Below, piece after piece: positions 23,761-36,383 of a stretch of 64,000 bases of DNA; position 1 is the first letter of the stretch, and the number at the start of each line of letters is the position of its first letter. The position numbers and the translations under genes were made by a program. This stretch comes from Datisca glomerata (Eukaryota > Streptophyta > Magnoliopsida > Cucurbitales > Datiscaceae). The DNA is taken from the NCBI GenBank assembly GCA_003255025.1, contig QANY01009128.1, positions 1,178,547 to 1,242,546 on the forward strand. The letters are read 5' to 3'. Under the pieces are notes generated by a model, which was not told the origin of the DNA, did no database searches, and worked only from the letters and a program-made list of their open reading frames with translations.

Positions 23761-24543
23761 TTTTCTGTTCTGCAACTGGTTACAAAACCAGTTGCTCAGC
23801 CATGAACCGATTCATCACGAACTAAACCGGTTCAGTCTACTCGGACCGGTTTGGACTGGTCCATCAGATAAAATCGAACCGGACTGGCCTGAACCAGCCC
23901 GGTCTGAACCATTTGACTCGAAGCTTTATCTTTTGACTCTGGACCCAATATATTATTTTCCAACCTCGTTCTGACCGTTCTGCACTGTTTTAATTAAATC
24001 TGTATTTTCTATTTATGATATTAAAAATGTGTTTATATTATTTTATTTCAAAACAATTTAGTGATTATTTTTTTTGGGATTTCAGGTCATTAATTGTTCA
24101 ATTCATTCTTCCGCTTCAGGTAAGTGAGCTTATATAATGGTGTGACTCCCGTTGTTATAAATGTATATGCTTTGTGTAAGTAAATTTACATGTGTTATTC
24201 TCATCAGCTTTATTTGTCTATAAGCATGTTACTTTCATAAACATGTTTGGGTAAATTGACTTATATAACGATGTGAATCTGTTGTTATAATTGTATTATG
24301 TATTTATTATCTGTTCAACCATTTTTTGATAATTATTATATTTGGTTAACTTTTTGGTAATTGATTTCTGTTCAGTTATTAATGTGATTATCATGAGATA
24401 AAGGTCTGAGTATGACTGATTTTACATAGTATGTTATCATGTTTGATTCTGTTATATGTATCAGTATGCATTATATGATTAATTTTTGACACACGTTAGA
24501 TTCTGCAAGTTATGAAGTTAATTCATTCAAGTGGTAAGTAAGC

Positions 24544-24687
24544 AAAATATGAATTTAAGCATGATCTTTAGTTAACAAGGAATCAGGACTGTTCACGTTA
24601 TGTTCTGTATTAAGTAAAATATGAATTTAAGCATGATCTTTAGTTAACAAGGAATCAGGATTGTTCACGTTATGTTCTGTTAAACGA
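24544..24687 (+). repeat. 72-bp tandem duplication inside the solo LTR
   Basis: AAAATATGAATTTAAGCATG starts at 24544 and again at 24616; the two 72-bp copies differ at only a few positions. A second pair, built on CATGATCAAGTAC[G/A]TTACTTTAT, lies at about 25042-25165. Confidence 0.8.
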
Positions 24688-25730
24688 ATAAGTGTCATCT
24701 GTTCATGCTTTGTCACACATAAAGTGTCATTTGTTCATGTTTTGCTCATTCATTGGGTGTCATCTGTAAATATTTTTCGTCACTCATGAAGTGCCATCTG
24801 TTCACGTTTTTCGTCACCTATGAGTGTCATATGTTTTGTCACCCAATGAGTGTCATCTGTTTCGTCACCCGATGTGTGTCATCTATTTCGTCGCCCAATT
24901 CGTCATGATGTGTTTCAGTAAAGTGTGATCAGTTCTAATTAGGTTGTTAACTAAAGGATATGACAAGCCAAGATATGATTAAGATTGTTAATTGATTCTG
25001 TTTGAGACACGTGTTATCTGCATGCTATGTTAAGTCGTGTCATGATCAAGTACGTTACTTTATTTCATTTATGTTATATGTCAAGTTCAGTTATGCTATG
25101 TCATGATCAAGTACATTACTTTATTGCATTTATGTTATATGTCAAGTTCAGTTATGTTATGTCATGATTGCATTTATGACATGTGGATGCATGTTATTAT
25201 GTGAGTTTGATTACTGATTATTTTAAAATACTCATTCCTCCACAGTTATTTATGATGCATGTGGTGATAGCGAGCAGCATGAGTGGGAGACTGCCATAAC
25301 CAGTTAGATCAGATGAATTTATGTTTTCAGTTTATGATTTGATTAAAAAGCTTACGAAAATGTTTTCTGTTAAACTTGGTTATTCAAGTAGTTTATTTTA
25401 CGATATGATTTTCTACGAATTATGATGAGTGAAAGTTTCATGGTTTATGAATTTCAAGTTTTGACGTTATTTCGTAATTTAATTCAATTTTTTGAGGTTT
25501 TATTAATTATACATTTAAGACACTTTATCGCTTCTGTTATTTTATGATTAATATTTCGATCATGGATAAGTTTAATGCTTATGCTATTTAAGGTTAGAGT
25601 TTTTCCCATCATGGTAAATTATGAAATTTCAATTTGGAAATTTTCTCAAAATTAGGGTTTGTTTCGAATTGAAAATTTCAAAATTATGAAATTACACGTA
25701 TGTTTAACCCTCGGGGATCGGGCCGTCACA

Positions 25731-25735
25731 AATTA
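25731..25735. repeat. 5-bp target duplication (right) of the solo LTR
   Basis: AATTA immediately follows GGGCCGTCACA and matches 22629-22633. Confidence 0.8.
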
Positions 25736-26100
25736 TAAGGGGCGATCATAATGGTAATGGCATAAAACAAATCGTAATAATGGGGGCAACATAATAACAA
25801 TGGCCCTATAGCTTGTCACTATACCCTTTAAAGTGTTTCTTAATTTACTTAAATACCGAGGCACTTAGATCTGATCGAACACTCATAATTACAAAACTAT
25901 CACTCTATGGCCAGACAACCAACAACAACTAATCTCAGTCTGTGTTTGTATTTGAATACATAGTGGGTGGGAGTTGGTAATGGCAATTGGCAAGTAAAGA
26001 AAAAATTGTAATTGGCTCAATAATCTTTTATTACTTGTTTATGTTTAGTTGTGATGAACTATCAATATTATGCATGTGGCTTAAGGAGAAAAGATATATG

Positions 26101-26259
26101 TGTCCGTAGATGCGAAGAATATGCTTCCGTCTATGATCAAGATGATCGTCATGTGTCTGTAGATGTGAAAAATATGCTTCCGTCTATGATCAAGATGATC
26201 GTCATGTGTCTGTAGATGCGAAAAATATGCTTCCGTCTATGATCAAGATGATCGTCATA
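26101..26259 (+). repeat. Three copies of a 53-bp tandem repeat
   Basis: TGTCCGTAGATGCGAAGAAT (26101), TGTCTGTAGATGTGAAAAAT (26154) and TGTCTGTAGATGCGAAAAAT (26207) each start a 53-bp unit containing ATGCTTCCGTCTATGATCAA. Because 53 is not a multiple of three, each copy is read in a different frame. No gene is supported. Confidence 0.85.
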
Positions 26260-28795
26260 TGTCGTTCAATGATTTATCTAAAAATTTGTAAAATGACGAA
26301 TAATTCTGAAAGTAGTAGACGTGACATTATGATGATGCTCACCACTGTTAGTAAACTCACATATAATATGCAAATACTTTTTCATATTTTAAAAATACGT
26401 GATTTTTTCAGTCAAATGTATGATACTCATTTTATGAGTTTCACGTATCATACAGTTCGAAGATGAAAAGAAATAAAAGAATGAGAGAAATTTGTTATGA
26501 CGATTAAATAGTCTACTCTTCATCGATTTTGCCAGAAAATAAATTTCGATCTGTAATGAGAGCTTGAGAGCTGGTGTTAAAAAAAAGTCGAAACGGGGTG
26601 TGTTAAGCTTGAAGCGGCGCTGCAAGAAGGGGCAGAACGAGATAGAAGAAATGGAATTAGAGATTGGGAGAGAGCTGGTTTATCTTTTTTTGCTATTTGG
26701 GTTCTTAGTTAGTTTTGGGATTGTTCCCCCATTAATTGAGGAATTTTTGCCCTAAACTGTATTTGTTATTATGAAAATGAGAAAAAAATAAAAATTTCAA
26801 ACTTTATATATGTTACTAAATTGGAATCACTTGTAATCCTCAATGATTTTACACTATTATTGATATATTTATAAGTTTTTAGCCGAAATTTTTAAATTAA
26901 AACGTCTAATACATATTTAATATCCGTACACGAATTATATCGAATTACGTGTTTCATTGAATTTTGACTTATATTTTTACTGTATTATATTTATTGAATA
27001 ATATTCTGTATTTTTATCATATCCGATGATCAAGTCAACAGAGTCGGATGAGATCTCATCGGCATTCATATATCTTCTTCATTCTTAGTAATTAAGGAAT
27101 GAGAGATATTTAAAGAGAATGTCCATGATTATGGAGTTGCATTTCTTGTGAATTGATTCACTATCCTTCTAATGGCATTTCCATGTTGAGAGAATTCTCC
27201 ATGAGTATGCCATTTCCATGTAGAGAGAATTCTCCATGAGTAGCTAACTCAACGGATGCATATGGGCATCAACTATCAGTGTGACCTCTGAATTTGGTTG
27301 GAGCTGGAGGTTTGGATGCCGCGGTTGGGATCGAACTCATACTCTGGTATAATCCCTTGGTCTATCTATAGTGATGTCAGATAAGTAGTAGACGCCTAGA
27401 CATCGGTATGTGTGTCAGCCTAGAATCTAGTGGACATTAGATAGCACCTTACTCGACGGGACTAAATCAATGCCCTGATAGTGATTTCTTGGGCCCTACC
27501 TTAAAGGAGCGTGTTAGACAGGTTCATCAACTCGGACCCTTCATATTGATGTCTCTCCCTAGACCATTCATCCAATTTTATTGGCCCTTTGTAGGCTTAG
27601 TCTTGGATCTTAGACTACGGCTTAGATACTATTTTTCCTCCTTAGCAGTGTCTTCAAACAAGAAAAGTTTAATAAAATGTTGTGGGGTTCAAAAAATATA
27701 TTGAGTGTTTAATAAAATGTTAAAAAGTTAAATTTTTCACTGGGGTTCAACAAGAATATAGGGGTTCAGAAAATGTATTACGAAGTTCAACAAATATATT
27801 CAGTGGTTGAGTAAATGTAAAAATTTCTAACTTTTCAACATTTTATTGAATTACTAGTATATTTGTTGAACACCGCAACATATTTATTGAACCCCATAAT
27901 ATTTTTATGTCAGAAAATAAAATTTATTGAACCTCTCTTAACATTTGTTGAACCACAAACCTTATAACTATTTGAAATGGAAGCAACAAACAAAGAGAAA
28001 ATATAATAGAGTTTGAGTTTGCCAGGTTCTCGACAGCAAATTTTAAGTTCATTGGAGTCTCCAAATATGAAATATCTCCTTACATTAATATATGATTCAC
28101 TAACTATCATGATATTGCTGACAGCCTAAATTTCCAAACACTTAAATGCCAATTTTTCAAATGCCACAGTCATATAGTGATGTTTGAATTTATTAACTCA
28201 TGGAATAGCTATTTTTTTTGTAATTTGAAGACGATGAATTATTGATATTTCATTATGTTATCTTTTTATTTTACTTAATAATATAGATAATACTAATTTC
28301 CGTCGTGCAATCTTTTTATTTCGTATAATGTATGACTCTAAAACTTATATTTACAATAGACAGGTCGAGAGACTTAAACTTTTATTATAAGATCTAATAT
28401 TAGTACCTCAACATCTTACGAGAAATGGCTAGATCCAACATCTCAACTTAAAAAGAAACTATTTGAACAAATTAAACCACAATTAATTGAGCTTCACATA
28501 TATTTCATTAACATAACCATTTGCAGGCACTCTTCATTTTCACCTTCTTTTATTGTTTTTTATTTTTTGAATATTATCATAGAAACCATCGCATTAAAGA
28601 AAGTCCAAAGCATTGTTGATCCAATATTATTCATTATTCATATTGTATAATATATTCTTAATCACTTGGGAAAAACAGAAATTAAATGTCTTTTTCTGAT
28701 TTAATTCAAGATTGGATTTTTTTTCCAAATATTTTTTCTCCAATCCTTTACTACTTGTTTCTGTATTCAGTAGTGATTCCATAATGAACTAAAAT
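26260..28795. other. AT-rich spacer upstream of the receptor-like gene
   Basis: No gene is supported. Near 27325 the minus strand reads GTTCGATCCCAACCGCGGC, a B-box-like word that may be a SINE head. 27680-27960 contains a degenerate ggttcaacaaatat family, partly inverted, resembling the 7-8.7 kb repeats but distinct in sequence. A pair of TTTCCATGT[T/A]GAGAGAATTCTCCATGAG copies sits at 27179-27242. Confidence 0.45.
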
Positions 28796-28831
28796 CCCCC
28801 CCCCCCCCCCCCCCNCCCCCCCCCTCCCCCC
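28796..28831. repeat. Poly-C tract with an undetermined base, abutting a start codon
   Basis: Thirty-six positions are C except for an N at 28815 and a T at 28825. Six A bases follow, then the receptor-like ATG at 28838. The N shows that the assembly could not resolve this homopolymer, so its true length, and anything lost here, is uncertain. Confidence 0.9.
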
Positions 28832-28837
28832 AAAAAA

Positions 28838-30713
28838 ATGCTGCACACTAGAACTTCCAATCTGTTTCTAATGGTGCTAATTCATATTGCATTCCTTGCT
28901 CTCATCTCCACGCTCTGTAAGGGAAACAAGATATCTGAATCCGAACCTTTCCGTGATTTTCTTAGCGCTATCGATCCCGAAAACATGCTAGAAATCGACC
29001 GAAACAAGACAGTTTCACACCCATGCTTGAATTATAAGTTGAAGGGTGTGATCCAGTGTAACTTGCAGGGAACAACCATAGTGGAAATCTGGCTGGAGAA
29101 TTTAAACCTGACTGGCAAACTTGATGCAGATTCACTCTGCAGGCTGCGTAATTTACGCGTCGTAAGCTTAGCGGAAAATAAAATCCAAGGAAACATCCCG
29201 AATTCAATCTTACACTGCACGAGTCTTACTCATTTGAATCTTAGCAACAACCTCTTGAATGGCAGGGTACCTTTGGCTCTTACTAAACTGAAACATTTAA
29301 GGAGCCTAAACATAACCAACAATTGTTTTCATAGCAACTATTCTAACTGTGTGTTTTACTCTCGATCGACGATCGTACGAAGAAACTTTGATATTAGAAC
29401 CGGGGTGAAGGCTGGTGATCCAATACAGACACCAATCTCAGTGAGTCCACAAGGGAGTAACTCTGATGGTGAGAAGAAACAGTGGTATACGAAATGGAAA
29501 ATTGTTATCCTTTTATTCATTGGCGTCTGCGCGTTATTGTTGTTCACATATTTCATCGGCAAGAGGGCTGCAGTTGCATATGAAAAGGAGATTCTCAAGT
29601 CCCTTCCAAAATATCCCTTTAGGGAGTCCCTTGAAGTGCTCGTAGAGCCTGCGAAGCAAGAGAACGCGAAGTCCCAGCTCGTGTTCTTCGTCAAAGAGGA
29701 AGAGAAGTTCGAACTGGATGATCTGCTTGAAGCAACTGCTGATTTAAGAAACCAGAACATGTGCAGCAGCCTTTTTAAGGTAGTGCTAAAAAACAACGTG
29801 TATTATGCAGTGAAAAGGTTGAAGAAAGTGCAGGTTTCGTTTGAGGAATTTGAGAGAACAATGAGACAGATTGGGAACATGAAACATCCCAACATTCTTC
29901 CGCTCGTCGGTTACGTTTCGGCTGTTGACGAAAAGCTTCTCATCTATAAGTATCAAAGCAATGGAAGCTTGCTAGACCTGCTAGAGAGTAAGTTCGATCA
30001 ACTACTTAAAATAAGAATAAACATGTCACAAACATATATTTACACATATTAACGCACATATACACACATGTTAACTGATAGGCTATTGATCCAATCCAAA
30101 ATTTTATTGTAATATGTTTTGTATTACTGACTACATTGCAGGTAAGAATGATTTTCCATGGAGACATCGACTATCCGTCGCGGCCGGGATTGCGAGGGGA
30201 TTGGAGTTAATACATAAGAAGACTAATGACAAACAGAGCATAATCCCTCATGGAAATCTAAAACTATCAAACATCCTCTTAACAGAAAATGGAGAGCCAT
30301 TAATAAGTGAATATGGAATTAGTTCAACACTAATAGACCCAAAAGGAACCTCAAATTGCCCATTTGGCACACCAGGGTACACAGTACCAGAGAAGAAGCT
30401 AACCGAAAAGGCTGATGTTTTCAGCTATGGGGTCATACTTCTTGAGTTATTGGCAGGGAAAACAGTGGAAAGGAGTGGGATTGAGGATTTGCCCAAATGG
30501 GTAAAGGCAATGGTGAGAGAGGAATGGACAGGGGAAGTGCTTGATAAAGAAGTTGGTAAGTCTGCTAAGCAATGGGCTTTCTCTTTGTTGAATACTGCAC
30601 TCAAATGTGTGTCTGATTGCCCTGATGATAGGCCTACTTCAGCTGATGTTGTGGGTAAGATTGAGGAGGTTATTAATGCACAAAATGATCATTCTTTTTC
30701 GTATTTCTCTTGA
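28838..30713 (+). CDS. LRR receptor-like kinase, probable pseudokinase
   Basis: Exons 28838-29987 and 30142-30713 join across a 154-bp GT-AG intron inside a serine codon (S384), giving 573 residues. A hydrophobic signal peptide (residues about 8-28) is followed by a short ectodomain with two to three leucine-rich repeats (about 85-170), one membrane span (about 221-242) and a cytoplasmic kinase fold (about 291-565). The subdomain II lysine is kept (AVKR, K326). However, the glycine-rich loop is absent (NQNMCSSLF), the HRD aspartate is asparagine (HGNLKLSN, N422), and DFG is replaced by EYG (440-442). This matches plant proteins named probable inactive receptor kinase, which usually signal as scaffolds at the plasma membrane. 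The start lies six bases after an unresolved poly-C tract, so the 5' end deserves caution. It is the gene without a counterpart in the remembered Arabidopsis block. Confidence 0.9.
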
Positions 30714-32008
30714 GAAGAAAAATATACCCATCAAAATTGTTGTTTGTTTCATTCTGTTATCCCATAGATTAGTCTTTATATGAAACATTTAAGTCTATGT
30801 TTCTTTATATTTTGAAGTATTTTAATAACCACTTTTGAACAGTGTTTATACATGCAATAACATGATTTTAAGCAAATTACTCACAAACTCACCATCAGAC
30901 TTATGGTGGTTGTGGTCACACTATTACTTCCACTAATCTTTAATCTCTTAATCATTAGATCTGTAATAACGATATGAGTTGACACAATAATTAAACTCTC
31001 ATACTCACAGTATCTATTAATTCTCGAAGAACACGTAATCTTGTGGATAAAATAAAAAATAGCTTCATAACGGAGATGAACTCGAGATTTAAAAATTTAT
31101 GATAAAATACTGGAACCATTAATATCAACTCAACATCTACATGTACTCATTTTCAACCCTTGAAAATCCTTCAAGAATTAAGACACTTTAAGGAGGGGAA
31201 AAAATTCCTTTCTTCAAAAATATATTTCCTTTCATCACTTTGATCTTGAAAAGGAGAAAAAATAACTAATTTGTTCAATACTGAAACACCCCATTTTTTC
31301 TTAGACTTTATAGGATTCCATATTGCAACCAATGGGAGAAAATAAGCAAAGCTTAGGACAGCCCAAAATGTCAATAAAGTAGCCATCTTTTACCCCTCTT
31401 GCTCCCATTTCCCTCATTCAGTCCAACTTCACTGACCCCACCTCAAGCATTTATTAGATCATACTATTTTTTTCCATAACTCAACTCGTTTATGATACGA
31501 GATGATTAGTTCTGCACACCCACAATCAGATAATAACTATACGGAATCATATAAAGGTTGAAATCCTTGAAAGAGAAGCTATATATCAAAGTGTCAATAC
31601 GATCAGTGGAATATCTTTAGCAACAAGCTGAGAATATGTAATCTCAATATAAAGAAGAATATTATTGGCCTAGAAAGATAAAAAATCATTCCCAAAGATG
31701 GAGTACAAGTGTACAACATTATTAATATCAGATTAAAACCATAAAAAGGTTCAGTTTCCAGACAATTCCACCGAAAGGCTACACTGTCTATCAATGACTT
31801 GTATCATTGCATTTGATTGTAATGTCTAAACAAATAACTTTTCTTTATTAACAATTACATGGGCAGTCTTGTAGCGTTTTGTGTTTAGTTTTTCTATTTT
31901 TTTGAAATAAAAGAAAAATGACTCAGGTAAACAGATTTTTGTTTTACTATTTTTAGAAACTGAATTCTCTTCTGTATACTGAGAGAGTTCGCTTCTCCCA
32001 CTCCATCA
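30714..32008. other. Intergenic region between receptor-like gene and TRN1
   Basis: It holds the receptor-like 3' UTR (30714-30850, A/T-rich) and the TRN1 promoter and leader. The sequence just before the TRN1 start (31965-32008) is C/T-rich, as usual for plant leaders. No other gene is supported; minus-strand frames at 31171-31386 and 31603-31794 have no recognisable domain. Confidence 0.5.
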
Positions 32009-35000
32009 ATGGCATCAAACCAAGACCTCTTAGATCTTCAATGGGCTTCTCAAGCTATCAAACAAGAAAGCCTCAACCTACAAAACCTCTCATTCTTCCT
32101 CTCCCAACCCACTTCAGGCTGTTGCCTAGAAACAGAAAACTCCATCAACATCAATATTTCTCATGACAACGTTCAAAACTTTTCTCAGCTGCTTACACTT
32201 TTGGGAAAATCCAAAAATGCCCAAAATTCTTTGAGGAATTTGGAGTTTCACTGTGTTGATTGGGAATTACAACAGCTAAGAATCCTTGGGGTGCTGCTTG
32301 AGAATAACTTGGAAATCAAGCATGTTGTGTTTAGAAGAAACAGATTCAGCAGAGAATGTCTATCAGAGTTATGCAGATTTTTTCTGCAGGATAATTCAGT
32401 GATCAAAGAGGTTATGTTTTCTGAATCGGGTATCGGGTCTTACGGGGCTGGCCTTCTTGCTTCAGCTTTGAAAGGGAATGATTCTTTGGAGGAGTTGCAG
32501 ATATGGGAAGACTCAATTGGGTCAAAAGGAGCAGAAGAGCTCTCAAAGATGATTGAAGCAAACTCAAATCTAAAGCTGTTGACAATTTTCGATTCGAGTT
32601 CAATCACGGCAACAGCACTTATATCCGCTGTTTTAGCAACAAATAGGACAATGGAAGTTCACATTTGGAGCGGAGAGAATGGCAAAAAGAGCTCCAAAGT
32701 GGTCGAGTTTGTGCCCGGGAACAACACGCTTCGAATATATCAGATAGACACATCAGGTGCTTGTAGAATTGCCTGTGCATTAGGATGGAATTCAACCGTC
32801 AAGTCACTTGACTTCACGGGTGTCCGGCTGAAGTCACGCTGGGCAAAGGAGTTCCGATGGGTTTTGGAGCAGAATCGGAGCCTTAGAGATGTAAACTTAT
32901 CGAAAACTTGCTTGAAAGACAAGGCAATTGTGTATGTTGCTGCTGGACTGTTCAAAAACCAGCACTTGGAGACCTTGTTACTTGATGGAAACTGGTTTTC
33001 AGGTGTTGGAGTTGAACATTTACTCTGCCCTTTGAGCAGATTCTCCGCCCTGCAATTCCAAGCAAACATAACTCTCACTTCACTAACATTTGGAGGTGGG
33101 AGAACCAAATTGGGAAGGGATGGTCTTGCAGCTATACTACAAATGCTGACAACAAATGAAACTGTCACCCGGCTCAGGATATACGATGATCAAAGCTTGA
33201 GACCGGATGACATAGTAAAAATCTTTAGAAGTTTGGAGAAGAATGCCAGTTTGAGGCACTTGTCATTGCAGGGATGCAAAGGCGTCGAAGGAGGGCAAGT
33301 GCTGCAGACTATAATGGAGACACTTGAGGTGAATCCTTGGATTGAAGAAATTGATCTCTCAAGAACCCCATTGCAGAATACCGGAAATACCGACAAGATT
33401 TACGGTAGATTGGGCCAAAATGGAAGAGCTGAACCCGAAAAGGATCTTCTCAAGGACATGCCGCTGACAGAGCCAAAAAGTTGCAGGGTTTTCTTCTGTG
33501 GGCAAGAATATGCAGGTTTACTTATGAGATTTACAACGGAAAGAATCCTTATTATTCATAACTAAGTTGTGTTTCTTCTAATCAGCTTTTGATTTGGCAA
33601 TTTCAGGTAAAACTACATTATGTAATTCAATATCACAGAATTTCTCTTTTTCGAAGCTTCCTTACATGGATCAAGTTAGATCTTTAGTGAACCCAGTTGA
33701 GCAAGCTGTGAGAACAGTTGGAATGAAGATAAGAACTTTCAAAGATGAAGATATTAAAGTTTCATTCTGGAATCTTGCTGGAAACCACGAGTTCTATTCA
33801 CTCCACGACCTCATGTTCCCGGGCCATGGAAGTGCGTCGTTTTTCTTGATCATATCAAGCTTATTTACAAAACCAAACAACAAAGAACCAAAGAGTCCAG
33901 CAGAAATAGAGGAGGATCTGCAGTACTGGCTCAGGTTCATCGTCTCCAACTCGAAAAGAGCCGTGCAACAATGTATGCTCCCGAACGTCACTGTAGTCCT
34001 CACACATTATGACAAAATCGTCCAGTCGTCTCAGAATCTGCAGCTCATTGTAAATTCAATTCAGAGATTAAGAGATAAGTTCCAAGGATTTGTCGAATTC
34101 TACCCGACTGTATTCACAGTCGATGCAAGATCATCAGCATCCATCAATAAACTCACCCATCATCTTCGGAAGACGAGCAAGACGGTTCTCCAGAGAGTCC
34201 CGAGAGTGTATCAGCTCTGTAACGACCTTGTACAAATCTTAACAGAATGGAGATCAGAGAACTACAATAAGCCTGCAATGAGGTGGAAAGAGTTTGAAGA
34301 GCTGTGCCAATCGAAAGTTCCGGCATTGAGAATTAGGTCACGACAAGATAATAAAAACAAGGTAGATATGAGGCGGAAGGCCGTCGCGACTTGTCTTCAC
34401 GACGTAGGAGAGGTTATTTATTTCGGCGAACTTGGGATCTTAGTGTTAGACTGTGAGTGGTTCTGTGGGGAAGTGCTTGGCCAACTCATAAGGTTAGAGG
34501 TTAAAAAACAAAGCTTGACAGACAAGAATGGATTCATCAGCAGGAAAGAATTGGAGAAGATTCTGAGAGGAAGTCTTCAGAGCCCGATTCCCGGAATGAG
34601 TTCGAAGGTGTTCGAAAACTTAGAAGCCCATGACCTTGTGAGAATGATGCTAAAGCTCGAATTTTGTTATGAACAAGATCAATCAGATCCAAATTCTCCA
34701 CTGTTGATCCCCTCAGTTCTTGAAGAAGGGCGTGGAAAGCCGCAGAGATGGCCAATAAGCTCGTCCGACTTCGTCTTTGCGGGCCGTCACCTTGAATGCG
34801 ATGATTCAAGCCACATGTTTCTTACCCCCGGCTTCTTTCCTCGATTACAGGTAAGAGAACCCGATTTAATCATTTTTAACTTCTTGTTTTAACTAATTAA
34901 CAACTCTAACGCTGAATCAGCCTCTGACATTGCCTCTAGTTTCCACTTTTTGATCAGTTTGTCTATTCTGGAAATCTTTTAGGTTCAACTACATAACAGA

Positions 35001-36383
35001 GTCATGGGGTTGAAGAATCAACATGGAGCAACATACAGTCTTGAGAAACAACTGATAACAATTAACATCAATGGAATTCACATCAGAATAGAGCTCGGAG
35101 GACAGCTCGGATACTATATTGATGTTCTAGTATGCTCCACCAAGAGCCTAACCGAGTCTCTTAGACTCATCCAGCAGCTCGTTATTCCGGCAATCCATAG
35201 CCTCTGTCATGGTATCACTTTGACGGAAAATATCATGCGGCCGGATTGTGTTCGGAATTTGACTCCCCCTAGATACAGGAAGACTCAATTTGTGTCATTG
35301 CAGCTACTGAAACAAGCATTGCTATCTGTCCCCGCAGATAGCATGTATGATTATCAGCACACATGGGATCCTGTCTCAGAATCCGGCAGGCAAATTCTAT
35401 CAGCAAGTTTTGATTTCGCCCGAGATCTCCTATCCGATGATGATTTCCGGGAGGTATTGCATAGAAGATACCATGACTTGTACAACCTCGCTGTGGAACT
35501 GCACGTCCCACCAGAAAGCAATTCCGATACGCCGGATCAGTCATCATCCACCGTTGAAGCTGACAAAGTTGAACCAACTTTTGGTGGAATTGCCAAGGGA
35601 GTAGAAGCTGTTTTGCAGAGATTAAGGATCATTGAACAAGAAATCCGAGATTTGAAGCAAGAGATCCAAGGACTTAGATACTACGAGCACAGACTCCTCA
35701 TCGAGCTTCACCGAAAAGTGAACTATCTAGTAAACTACAACGTAGAGCTCGAAGAGAGGAAAGTACCCAACTTGTTTTATTTCGTCAGAACAGAAAACTA
35801 CTCGAGAAGGCTAGTAACCAGCATGATACCAGGGATGGCCGCTTTACGACTGCACATGTTATGCGAATTCAGAAGAGAAATGCATGTGGTTCAAGATCAG
35901 ATAGGTTGCGAAATGATGCAAATAGATAACATGGCTGTCAAGTCTTTGGCACCATACATGACCAAGTTCATGAAACTGCTAACATTCGCTCTCAAGATAG
36001 GGGCTCATCTAGCGGCCGGGATGGGAGAAATGATACCGGATTTGAGCAGGGAAGTTGCCCATCTAGCTGATTCATCCCTTCTATATGGTACAGCCGGGGC
36101 AGTCGCTGCAGGAGCAGTAGGGGCCATAGCAATGGGGCGTATGGATGGAAGCAGAGGTAGAAACAGAGCAGGTGAAACTTCAAGGGACATTCAGCAAGAT
36201 ATGAGAACAGCACAGCAATGGATTGTGGATTTCTTAAGAGACAGAAGATGCTCTACCGGAAAAGATATTGCAGAGAAGTTCGGATTGTGGAGAGTACGAT
36301 ACAGAGACGATGGTCGCATTGCATGGATCTGTAGGAGACACATGACTCTCAGAGCTCATGAAATAATTGAAGTAGCCATTTGA
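32009..36383 (+). CDS. TRN1: TORNADO1 / LOPPED1-like LRR-ROC protein
   Basis: Three exons, 32009-33515, 33607-34850 and 34983-36383, join in frame to 1383 residues, close to the Arabidopsis TRN1 length recalled as about 1380. Residues about 60-480 are ribonuclease-inhibitor-type leucine-rich repeats (for example residues about 295-325). A ROC-like GTPase follows. Its P-loop GQEYAGKTT (498-506) is split by the first intron within G503; WNLAGNHE (557-564) stands in the switch region and THYDK (635-639) at the base-recognition site. A COR-like region follows, then a coiled-coil-prone segment (about 1120-1160) and an Ala/Gly-rich hydrophobic stretch near 1285-1305. TRN1 is required in Arabidopsis for leaf symmetry, vein patterning, root radial patterning and auxin distribution, together with the tetraspanin TRN2. 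All splice sites are GT-AG and the introns are short (91 and 132 bp). Confidence 0.96.

Larger units (their letters stand above)
22634..25730 (+). mobile_element. Solo LTR, Ty3/gypsy Del/Tekay-like (3.1 kb)
   Basis: The segment begins TGTAATATCCCGACC and ends GATCGGGCCGTCACA, i.e. TG...CA, and is flanked by the perfect duplication AATTA (22629-22633 and 25731-25735). Very long LTRs beginning TGTAATRYCCCGACC and ending CGGGCCGTCACA are characteristic of plant Del/Tekay chromoviruses. No primer-binding site, gag or pol follows, so the internal part was lost by recombination between LTRs. A TATATATATACC (22844) is followed by a long CT-rich leader (22975-23760). Open frames over the CT-rich part (23364-23974) are low-complexity artefacts. 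Tandem repeats lie at 24544-24687 and 24690-24900. Confidence 0.85.

Noticed and set aside
23364..23974. Two long plus-strand open frames rich in Ser/Leu/Tyr
   Set aside because: They are translations of a CT-rich tract inside the solo LTR, overlap in two frames, and have no domain.
27320..27345. Possible tRNA gene from a B-box-like word
   Set aside because: No convincing A box, acceptor stem or anticodon arm could be placed.
32740..33168. Minus-strand frames inside the TRN1 exon
   Set aside because: They are shadows of the long TRN1 coding exon on the opposite strand; similar shadows exist in the receptor-like and C2 genes.
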